In this document: one piece after another, positions 1 to 8,836 of the stretch
Layout: each line of letters begins with the position of its first letter
How positions within the stretch are numbered: position 1 is the stretch's first letter
NCBI RefSeq assembly: GCF_016808095.1
Contig: NC_068976.1
Span: 37,035,871-37,099,870 of the forward strand
Direction: 5' to 3'
Source: Vigna angularis
Lineage: Eukaryota; Streptophyta; Magnoliopsida; Fabales; Fabaceae
DNA: 64,000 bases
The notes under the pieces: generated by a model
What the model was told of the DNA's origin: nothing
Database searches by the model: none
The model's input: only the letters and a program-made list of their open reading frames with translations
Translations under genes and position numbers: made by a program

Positions 1-444
1 AGTTCCTCTAGTTCCTCCACTTCGTCAACTTCGTCCACTTGTGCCACTTCCTCCACTTCCTCCACTTCCTTCAGTCCCTCCACTTTGTCTACTTCGTTCA
101 CTTCGTCCATTTCGTCCACTTCGTCAACTTATTCCACTTCATCAACTTAGTGCACTTAGTCCACTTCGTCCACTTCCTCCACTTCTTCTTCTTCTTCTTC
201 TTTTGCTTCCCTTTCTTCTCCTTCGTCCACTTCATCCACTTCGTCAACTTAGTCGACTTTGTCAACATAGTCCACTTCGTTATATTTGTCCACTTCGTTC
301 ACTTCGTCCACTTCCTCGAGTTCCTCCACTTCGTCCACTTCCTCCACTTCGTCAACTTAGTCCACTTCGTCAACTTTGTCCACTTCGTCAACTTATTCCA
401 CTTCGTCAACTTAGTCCACTTTGTCAACTTCGTCCACTTCTTGC

Positions 445-475
<31 letters not shown>

Positions 476-618
476 CTTCTTCTTCTACTTCTCCTTCTTC
501 ACCTTCGTCACCTTCGTCCACTTCGTCCACTTCATCCACTTCGTCGACTTCGTTCACTTCGTCAACTTATTCCACTTCGTCAACTTAGTCCACTTCGTCA
601 ACTTCGTCCACTTCTTGC

Positions 619-649
<31 letters not shown>

Positions 650-1758
650 CTTCATCTTCTACTTCTTCTGCTTCTCCTTCTTCTCCTTCGTCACCTTCGT
701 CCACTTCGTCCACTTCATCGACTTCGTCCACTTCGTTAACTTAGTCCACTTCGTCCACTTAGTCCACTTCGTCCACTTCGTCAACTTAGTCCTCTTCGTC
801 CACCTTATCCACTTCGTCCATTTCTTCCACTTCGTCTATTTCGTCCACTTAATCCACTTCCTCCATTTCCTCCACTTCGTCCGCTTCTTCCACTTCGTTC
901 ACTTTGTCCACTTCGTCCACTTCGCCAACTTCCTCGAGTTCCTCCAATTCCTCCACGTCGTCCACTTCTACCATTTCCTCCACTTCCTCCACTTCCTTGA
1001 CTTCCTCCACTTCCTCCACTTCGTCAACTTATTCCACTTCATCAACTTTGTCCACTTCGTCAACTTCATTCACTTCGTCTACTTCGTCCACTTCGTCCAC
1101 TTCGTCCACTTCGTCCACTTTGTCGACTTCGTCCACTTACTCCACTTCCTCCATTTCTTCCACTTCGTCCACATCTTCCACTTCGTTCACTTCGTCCATT
1201 TCGTCCATTTTGTCTACTTCGTCCACTTGGTTAACTTCACCAACTTCGTCAACTTCGCCAACTTTGTCCACTTCGTTCAATTCGTCCACTTCGCCCACTT
1301 CCTCGAGTTCCTCTAGTTCCTCTAGTTCCTCCACTTCGTCAACTTCGTCCACTTGTGCCACTTCCTCCACTTCCTCCACTTCCTTCAGTCCCTCCACTTT
1401 GTCTACTTCGTTCACTTCGTCCATTTCGTCCACTTCGTCAACTTATTCCACTTCATCAACTTAGTGCACTTAGTCCACTTCGTCCACTTCCTCCACTTCT
1501 TCTTCTTCTTCTTCTTTTGCTTCCCTTTCTTCTCCTTCGTCCACTTCATCCACTTCGTCAACTTAGTCGACTTTTTCAACATAGTCCACTTCGTTATATT
1601 TGTCCACTTCGTTCACTTCGTCCACTTCCTCGAGTTCCTCCACTTCGTCCACTTCCTTCACTTCGTCAACTTAGTCCACTTTGTCAACTTTGTCCACTTC
1701 GTCAACTTATTCCACTTCGTCAACTTAGTCCACTTTGTCAACTTCGTCCACTTCTTGC

Positions 1759-1789
<31 letters not shown>

Positions 1790-3492
1790 CTTCTTCTACT
1801 TCTCCTTCTTCACCTTCGTCACCTTCGTCCACTTCATCCACTTCGTCGACTTCGTTCACTTCGTCAACTTATTCCACTTCGTCAACTTAGTCCACTTCGT
1901 CAACTTCGTCCACTTCTTGCACTTCTTCTTCTTCTTCTTCTTCTTCTTCATCTTCTACTTCTTCTGCTTCTCCTTCTTCTCCTTCGTCACCTTCGTCCAC
2001 TTCGTCCACTTCATCGACTTCGTCCACTTCGTCCACTTCATCGACTTCGTCCACTTCGTTAACTTAGTCCACTTCGTCCACTTCGTCCACTTAGTCCACT
2101 TCGTCCACTTCGTCAACTTAGTCCTCTTCGTCCACCTTATCCACTTCGTCCATTTCTTCCACTTCGTCTATTTCGTCCACTTAATCCACTTCCTCCATTT
2201 CCTCCACTTCGTCCGCTTCTTCCACTTCGTTCACTTTGTCCACTTCGTCCACTTCGCCAACTTCCTCGAGTTCCTCCAATTCCTCCACGTCGTCCACTTC
2301 TACCATTTCATTCACTTCCTCCACTTCCTTGACTTCCTCCACTTCCTCCACTTCGTCAACTTATTCCACTTCATCAACTTTGTCCACTTCGTCAACTTCA
2401 TTCACTTCGTCTACTTCGTCCACTTCGTCCACTTCGTCAACTTAGTCGACTTTGTCAACTTAATCCACTTCGTCAAATTTGTCCACTTCGTCCACTTCGT
2501 CAACTTCGTCAACTTCGCCAACTTCGTCAACTTCGTCAACTTCGTTCACTTCGCCCACTTCCTCGATTTCCTCTAGTTCCTCCACTTCGTCCACCTCGTC
2601 AACTTCGTCCACTTCTATCGCTTCCTCCACTTCCTTGACTCCCTCCACTTCCTCCACTTCCTCCACTTCCTTCCACTTCGTTCACTTTGTACACTTACTC
2701 CACTTCACAACTTTGTCCATTTCGTCCATTTCCTCTACTTTGTGCACTTCTTCCACTTCGTTCACTTCGTCCACTTCGCCCACTTCCTCGAGTTTCTCGA
2801 GTTCTACCAGTTCCTCCCCTTCGCCCACTTCGTCAACTTCGTCCATTTCGTCCACTTCTACCACTTCCTCCACTTCCTCTACTTCCTCCACTTCCTCGAC
2901 TCCCTTCACTTCGTCAACTTCGTCCACTTCGTCCACTTCTTCTTCTTCTTCTTCTTCTTCTTCTACTTCGTGTTCTTCTTCTTCTTCTTCTTCTTCTTCT
3001 TGATCTCCTTCTGCTTCCCCTTCTTCTCCTTCGTCTCCTTCCTCCACTTAGTCCACTTCGTCAACTTAGTCCACTTCGTCAACTTAGTCCACTTCGTCAA
3101 CCTAGTCCACTTCGTCAACTTCGTCCACTTGGTCCACTTGGTCCACTTCGTCAACTTATTCCACTTCGTCATTTTAGTCCACTTCGTCAACTTCGTCCAC
3201 TTCTTGCACTTATTCTTCTTCTTCTTTTTCTTCTTCATGATCATCTTCTTCTGCTTCCCCTTCTTCTCCTTCGTCTCCATCCTCCACTTCATCTACTTCG
3301 TCAACTTAGTCCACTTCGTCAACTTTGTCCATTTCGTCAACTTCGTCCACTTCCTCCACTTCCTTGACTCCCCCCACTTCCTCCACTCCCTCGACTCCCT
3401 GCACTTCGTCCCCTTCATCCACTTCGTCAACTTATTCCACTTCATCAACTTATTTCAGTTTGTCCACTTCATCCACTTCGTCCACTAATTCC

Positions 3493-3523
<31 letters not shown>

Positions 3524-3643
3524 TTGTTTTCCCTTCATCTCCTTCGTCTCCTTCGTCCACTTGCTCCACTTCGTCCACTTCGTCAACTTAGTGCAATTCG
3601 TCAACTTTGTCCACTTCGTCCACTTCGCCAATTCTTCTTCTTC

Positions 3644-3675
<32 letters not shown>

Positions 3676-3793
3676 CTTCTTGTGCTTCTGCTTCTCCTTT
3701 TTCTCTTTCGTCTCCTTCGTCCACTTCGTCCACTTTGTCAACTTAGTCCATTTCGCAACGTTGCCCACTTCGTCAACTTCGGCCACTTCGTAC

Positions 3794-3824
<31 letters not shown>

Positions 3825-3980
3825 CTTCATCTTCTTCTGCTTCCTCTTCTTCTCCGTCGTCTCCTAACTCCACTTCGTCAACTTAGTCCACTTCGTCAAC
3901 TTAGTCCACTTCTTCAACTTAGTCCACTTGGTCAACTTCGTCCAGTTCGTCAACTTATTCCACTTCGTCAACTTCGTCCA
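1..3980. repeat. TCCACTTCG-type minisatellite array 1
   Basis: Direct reading shows an almost unbroken run of 9-bp units close to TCCACTTCG with variants such as TCAACTTAG, TCCTCCACT and TCGAGTTCC. Blocks of pure TTC repeats interrupt it, for example near 445-485, 625-650, 2940-3000 and 3655-3680. One strand is nearly all pyrimidine and the other nearly all purine. Because the unit is 9 bp, several frames stay open and give three-residue-repeat 'proteins' (HFV, STS or PLR types on plus, DEV or TKW types on minus). These are by-products of the repeat, not genes. The array starts before the window and ends where an LTR begins at 3981. Confidence 0.95.
39..2576. repeat. Higher-order duplication in array 1, offset about 1,314 bp
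   Basis: The segment from about 39 to 1316 is repeated from about 1353 to 2576, with the same order of variant 9-mers, TTC tracts and rare marker words (for example TTGTGCCACTTCC at 33 and 1347). The two copies differ by small indels in the TTC tracts and a few units added or lost near the end. So the array evolves by copying kilobase blocks as well as single 9-mers. A related block recurs in array 2 near 10499. Confidence 0.88.
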
Positions 3981-5266
3981 TGATGACAAATTTATGAACA
4001 CCGAAAAACGGTGCCACAAACTTGTTTAACAATCGGCAAGTGTGACCGAATCGTATCAAGTAAGAAACTCAGTAAGACCAAGTATCGTTCTCCCAAAGGA
4101 CTCACGGCCTAGTTAGTTATCTGATTTGTTGATTATTTAAGACTTGTGAACAAATTCTTGTGGTTTCAAATGCAAAAGACAATAAGTAAATATGTATGCA
4201 TGAGTTTGATCAATGGCAAAAAGGAACACAAACACTGAATGAATTATATGGATGAGTATGTTGTTGGGGTTATCAATTTCATCTTGTCCACTCTTATATA
4301 TTTTAGGAATTCATCAATCTTTTCATCAATGTTAATGCCACTCTCTAAATCACCTTGTCAAGAAGCCTTATCCTTAATTACGAGTTCATACAATTCCTAG
4401 CATTCCTAGTAATTAGTTCTGAAGTGCAGGAGCTTAAAGGCAACCAATATGCTATTGGGAGAAATTCCCCGGATCTAGACTTCCCCGTACGTTCCCATAT
4501 CGGCAAAATCAATGATCATGACAATGAATGAGTTAAACAATGCATACTTTGAGCAAAGAGGAAAAACCCTAACAATTAATGAAAGAAAGCATGTATCTCA
4601 AATAAGATTTTTAAACACAAATTCCATATATGAGAGTCTCACAAGATTACATTGATCCCCAACAACAATACAAGGTTTAGTTCACCATATTCATGGTGAA
4701 TCTAGATGAACAATAATGAAAGAATGGAAGAGATAGAAAAACCCTAGAAAGAGAAGAGGAGAGCTGTCACCATCTCCCAATCTACCCCCAAGGGGTGAAA
4801 AATGTGTTTCTGCATCCTCCCAGCCAAAGATACAAACCCTAGGAAAACCTAAAGCTTATATATTATTCGTAAAATACAGAAAATTAGGCCCAAGCCAAAA
4901 ATAGTGTCGCTCAGCGGTAAGTGCGCGAGCTCGATTCTTCCCCTCAGCGGCCATTTCACCCCTCAGCGGAGCTAACTTGGATTTCTGAGTGCCGCTCAGC
5001 GGTAAACTACCGCTGAGCGGTGGTTGCGGCTTCTCCTTTTGCACTTTTTGATGTCTTTTCTGAATCCCTTTCTGTTCTTCTTCACTCCTTTCACCAAATT
5101 CACCTTAAAACCTGCATAAAACACTGAAATCAAGCATAAACCTATCCAACTCTCTTATTTCTGAAAATATAACCAAAAACATGATTTCAAGCTAGTTTCT
5201 AAGTGTTAAAGGTTGCTTTTAGTATTAAATTTAAGCATGAAAATAACAGTTTTTCAACTGTTATCA
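3981..5266 (-). repeat. 3' LTR of element B
   Basis: On plus it starts TGATGACAAATTTATG and ends TTTTCAACTGTTATCA, so on its own strand it runs TGATAACAG...GTCATCA with TG/CA ends. Close relatives are at 8837-10066, 27401-28698 and 29619-30907. It holds a TATA-like TATATAAG on minus at 4855-4862 and a cluster of CCGCTCAGCGG-type palindromes at 4907-5021. It is 56 bp longer than its partner, mainly because the partner lacks part of the palindrome cluster. Confidence 0.92.
4907..5021. repeat. Cluster of CCGCTSAGCGG palindromes in LTR
   Basis: Near-copies of the interrupted palindrome CCGCT(C/G)AGCGG occur at about 4907, 4944, 4972, 4992 and 5010. The last two face each other as an inverted pair around TAAACTA. 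Similar clusters sit at the same place in the sister LTRs (9765-9842, 15030-15108, 28338-28460, 30548-30665) and also in the internal 3' region of elements B, C and H. Function unknown; the spacing suits either a hairpin in RNA or repeated protein sites. Confidence 0.75.
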
Positions 5267-5288
5267 ATCCACTTCGTCCACTTCTTTC

Positions 5289-5329
<41 letters not shown>

Positions 5330-5568
5330 ATCTTCTTCTTCTTCTTCTACTTCTCCTTGTTCTCCTTCGTCACCTTCGTCTACTTCGTCCACTTAGTCCA
5401 CTTCGTCCAATTTGTCGACTTCGTCCACTTACTCCACTTCCTCCATTTACTCCACTTCGTCCACATCTTCCACTTCGTTCACTTCGTCCATTTCGTCCAC
5501 TTCGTCTACTTCGTCCACTTCGTCCACTTCGTCCACTTCGTCCACTTCGTCCACTTCGTTAACTTTGC
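5267..5568. repeat. Minisatellite segment inside element B
   Basis: About 300 bp of the same 9-bp minisatellite and TTC repeats sit between the 3' LTR and the internal region, ending at the switch into TTTGCCTTTCATTTAACC. In element C the corresponding place (23895-24242) holds the polypurine tract and ordinary internal sequence. The segment matches array 2 directly to the right of the 5' LTR (10067 to about 10390), including the TTAATC interruption of the TTC tract and the words TCCAATTTGTCGAC and ACATCTTCCAC. This suggests that an LTR-array junction was copied here. Confidence 0.88.
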
Positions 5569-6860
5569 CTTTCATTTAACCACAATCAAATAAATTCACA
5601 AGCGTGCATTATCACAAGGACTTTCAATGGCTTATAATGTGGCTGGGCTAACAAGAAAATTGGTTTTTCTAGATCACAAAACCCTTGAGTTAAGAGAATC
5701 ATATAAACACAATCATTCTTACTTTCCCAACTTTCCTTTGCATTGAGCTTTGCTTTTTTTTTTTCTATTCTTTTCTTTCTCTTTTCACATACTTAATTCT
5801 TAGCTCTTAGCTCAATGCTTTCAATTTCCCTTTTTATTTTCCAACAACCCCAAACTTGAACATTTATCAATTCCACAAAATATTTTCTACTTAACTCAAG
5901 GTAAAGCTTTCAACAAGGGTTTTAAATTTATGTTCAAAGCTAAGGGTTCAAAGGATAGAACACCTAGTGTTCTCTTTTGTGGCTCATTTCATGCAATTTG
6001 GCTAATATAAGGGTTTCCAACAAACGACCTTGATCATGTAATGCAAACAAGCAAGTAATTCAAGCATAGAAAACCTGGGCAAAATTATTCATGCTTCCAA
6101 AGTAATAACTTCAAAGTAATAACTCTAGAGCTCAAAACCTCACATAAAAGCTCATTCACATTTGACATACACATCCTGCTTAATATCACAATCACAATCA
6201 TAATAACTTGCATTTGTTCACAAAGCTTGTGAACCACCTGTATAAGCATGTAATATGCATATCTCAAAATCAATCCATATCAAGGCATCAGTCAAGCATT
6301 ACTTATCAAACAATCACAATCATCAACAAACCATCATAACAGATAAAGTTTTCATTGAGTACATCAAACCCTAAACTAAAAACTAATAAATAAGACAAAT
6401 CCTGCTTTAGTGCTTTGAAAAAAACTCAGACCCATCAATGATGCTCTCTCCCAACCCCAAACTTAGATGAACAACAAGTAAGAAAGTGAGTGGAAAAGAA
6501 ATTTTCTCAAAAGGGTTGAGGGAAAAGTTGTAGAAAACTTTGGAAAAGTATGCAGGAGTGTGTGTACAGAGAAGAATCTAAAAGAGAGTCCAAGGCACAG
6601 CTTAGGGTATAAAAATACCCCTAATGGGCTCGGGTCCCGCTGAGGGGCAACCCAAGCCCCTTCTACGACACTACCGCTCAACGGTAGTTTGCCGCTCAGC
6701 GACACTTACGGGAAGTGCTCTCCTTCTTAGCTTGACCTAGATGCGTCCTAAACATACCCCTCACTGGCTCCCTGCAATAAAATTCTCAAAGCACCCATGC
6801 ACAACCTTATTCTGCAACTAAACCAGGATCAAAACAAAAATTATACAAAAAAATTAATCA
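5569..6860 (-). other. 3' non-coding region of element B
   Basis: No credible ORF. It is homologous to 24243-25566 in element C and, read backwards, to 21340-22140 in element A. Features on the sense (minus) strand: AAGTTTGGGGTTG tracts at 5845-5857 and 6452-6464 that resemble the polypurine tract next to the LTR of element C; a TATA-like palindrome GGGTATAAAAATACCC at 6605-6620; and decayed CCGCTCAGCGG-type motifs at about 6637-6705. In element H the equivalent of 6440-6620 lies just upstream of an env-like ORF; that ORF is missing here. Confidence 0.75.
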
Positions 6861-6861
6861 A

Positions 6862-6877
6862 CTGGGTTGCCTCCCAG
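6862..6877 (-). other. GGGAGGCAACCC hairpin motif, downstream copy
   Basis: The sense strand reads CTGGGAGGCAACCCAG: a 5-bp stem CTGGG/CCCAG around AGGCAA. It sits at the end of a longer conserved block (to about 6908) that includes GACGTTAAACAAGCGC. The same block follows pol in element A (21310-21325) and recurs in C and H. Confidence 0.8.
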
Positions 6878-6920
6878 GTAGCGCTTGTTTAACGTCACGA
6901 GCCTGACCCAAAATCCTCCA

Positions 6921-7029
6921 GCACCCTTCAGTAGGTGCAAATTTTCCTTACCAACACCCATCAGTAGGTGTATACAAACATAGTATCTTTCAGTAGATAC
7001 CCTTCCGCCTAACATCCATCAGTAGATGT
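6921..7029 (-). other. Four-hairpin block (HP4 to HP1), element B copy
   Basis: Four 18-nt inverted repeats occupy exactly 109 bp. On the sense (minus) strand, 5' to 3', they are HP1 ACATC-TACTGATG-GATGT (7012-7029), HP2 GTATC-TACTGAAA-GATAC (6983-7000), HP3 ACACC-TACTGATG-GGTGT (6954-6971) and HP4 GCACC-TACTGAAG-GGTGC (6921-6938). The stems differ but each pairs perfectly; stem positions 1, 2 and 4 change in a compensating way between hairpins, while the loop keeps TACTGAWR. Spacers are 11, 11 and 15 nt. That pattern is what selection for RNA structure produces. The function is unknown; packaging, dimerisation or Gag binding are guesses. Confidence 0.85.
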
Positions 7030-7111
7030 AAACCCTGTAACAAACTTATAACAAAAAACAAAAATACCCAAAAGTTCAAAATTACATCACCAAAACAAAA
7101 ATTAAAAGTTC

Positions 7112-8566
7112 TTAAATCACTGGGTTGCCTCCCAGCAAGCGCTCTTTTAACGTCACTAGCTTGACCCAATAAAGCTCATGTTCTTTCTTCTTTTTCTTCT
7201 TTCTACTGAACTTCTTCAGAAATTTGATCAAACTAGGAACCTGTTGCAATGTCTCAATCATAGGAACTTTAATCTCCAATTTCTTGAAGATTTCCATAAA
7301 GCGCTCAAATTCCTTCTTCCTATGATACTTCTTTGGATGGGGACGAGGTTTTTCATATGATTCTTTCTTTTTTCCTCTCGTCCTCTTTCTCTTTTCTCTC
7401 ACTTTCTTTTTTTCTTTTCTTTTTCTACTCACCTTCTCAATCTTCACACAAATTTTCTCTTCTCTCTCTTTTCTCTCTTCTTTTTCCAACTCAACTTTTT
7501 CTACATTTATACTCACTAGCTCTTGACACTCTTCCCTGGGGTTAGCCTCAGTATTAGCCCCAAAATCCTTGTCAGGCCTTTCTTCCAACAACTTATTAAT
7601 TTGACCCATTTGAATCTCCAAGTTTGTAATAGCAGCTTCAGTTCTCTTTTGAGTGGATTCAGTTGCCTGTATGAATTGCTGAAGAGTTTCTTCCGTCCTT
7701 ATTGATCTTTCATTAAGTATAGAAATCTGTTGCCATAAGGTTGGTTGTTGTTGTTTCTTGTTAAATTTCCCAGTTTGTCCAGCTTGCCCACTTTGTCCTT
7801 AACCAATACTTGGGTGTGGTTTACACCCTTCATTGAAATTCTCCTGACTATATGGAAATTGATTGGCCATGAAGTTAACATCCTCTAAAGCTTCTGCTGG
7901 AAAGGCGCATTAACCATTGATATGATCACCTCCACATAATTCACACAACTGTGATTGAACCTATGCAACAGTCTTTAACTCTTTTGGCTGTTGTTCAAGT
8001 ATCTTTGTGAGATTCTTCAATTGTTGAGTTATTAACTTGTTCTGAGCTATCAAGGCATATTTGGATTGCAACTCTAGAACTCCTTTTTGTTGAATAGGAG
8101 CTCCTCTTTCACTGTTCCACTTATTGTCATTAGTAGTCATGTTTTCAATTATTTCTGTGGCTTCCTCTAGAGTCTTCCATTTGATATTGCCTCCAGCTGA
8201 GGCGTCAAGCATCATCATGGTTTGTGAACCAAGACCTCCAAGGAAGATTAGGACTACTTCTCCTTCGTCAAATCCATGCGTGGGAGTCTTTCTTAATAGG
8301 CTTCTGTACCTATCCCATGCGTGACCTAGTGTTTCCTCCATGCCTTGTCTAAATGAAGAGATCTCTTGCTTCCCTTTGTTGATTTTAAAGCTTTGTTGCT
8401 GCCATTGTTGTTGTGGTTGGTTCTCAAATTGTCCGGCAGCTTGCCAAAATTGGCTTTGATCCATGCTTGAGTGAGGTTCCCACCAGTGGTTGAGATTACT
8501 TTGGTAGAATTGAGTGCCCATATAGTTAAATTCTTGACCAAATTGCATCCTGCAAACATTAGGCAC
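7112..8566 (-). pseudogene. gag of element B, broken
   Basis: One reading frame runs through the whole interval but has stops at 7961-7963, 7910-7912 and 7799-7801, the first two of CAG/CAA to TAG/TAA type. From the N side it encodes a Q/W-rich stretch and then the second half of a retrotransposon capsid domain (ISSFRQGMEETLGHAWDRY, near 8320-8390). A zinc knuckle of the form C-X2-C-X3-H-X4-C follows (about 7905-7950), with one stop inside it, and then a very lysine-rich tail (7112-7500). The capsid first half seen in A and E is missing and replaced by the Q/W-rich stretch. The last residues (LLGGNPVI) are read from the GGGAGGCAACCC hairpin motif, so the frame ends in a 3'-UTR-derived tail instead of entering pol. 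Confidence 0.75.
7120..7135 (-). other. GGGAGGCAACCC hairpin motif, upstream copy
   Basis: Second copy of CTGGGAGGCAACCCAG in element B, about 240 bp upstream (on the sense strand) of the copy at 6862-6877. It overlaps the end of the gag frame and, with the other copy, brackets the four-hairpin block. Confidence 0.8.
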
Positions 8567-8812
8567 AAAACTCTAGAAAATATTTGTTAGCACAAAAAGA
8601 TAGAGAAAAAAATCAAAGGATATAATTGAAAAGATAAGAAGATAGGAAACAAAAAATAAAATAAAATAAAATAAAATAAAAACAGTAAAATAAAATAAAA
8701 TAAAATAAAATAAAATAAAATAAAAACAGAAAAATAAAATAAAATAAAATAAAAACAGAAAACAAGTCAAAGCTAATCAATAATCAAACAAATGAACTAG
8801 TTAAACCACGAG
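8567..8812 (-). other. Leader of element B with AAAAT repeats
   Basis: Untranslated leader between PBS and gag. On plus, 8653-8755 is almost entirely AAAAT repeats with AAACAG interruptions, so the transcript leader would be U-rich. Comparable tracts lie in the leaders of C (29450-29530), A (16040-16130) and F (50280-50355). Confidence 0.75.
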
Positions 8813-8830
8813 TCCCCAGCAACGGCGCCA
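8813..8830 (-). promoter_or_regulatory. PBS of element B (tRNA-Asp type)
   Basis: The plus strand reads TCCCCAGCAACGGCGCCA, which is the 3' end of plant tRNA-Asp plus CCA with one mismatch (A for G). It lies six bases from the LTR start at 8837. tRNA-Asp priming is typical of Athila/Tat-like gypsy elements. Confidence 0.9.
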
Positions 8831-8836
8831 AAAACT

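Noticed and set aside
39..1316. Long open frames in the minisatellite (HFV-, PLR-, STS-type and DEV-type repeats on both strands, up to 425 codons)
   Set aside because: A 9-bp unit without stops keeps many frames open at once; the frames overlap, follow the repeat exactly and have no domain. Same for 1353-2576, 2742-3488, 10857-11807 and 13678-14859.
6921..7029. CRISPR-like array
   Set aside because: Short palindromic repeats with short spacers, but 18-nt units with differing stems, 11-15-nt spacers and a plant retrotransposon context rule it out.
8813..8830. tRNA-Asp-like sequence
   Set aside because: Only the 3' end of tRNA-Asp is matched; this is a primer-binding site, not a tRNA gene. 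Same for 15960, 29595, 39781 and 50382.
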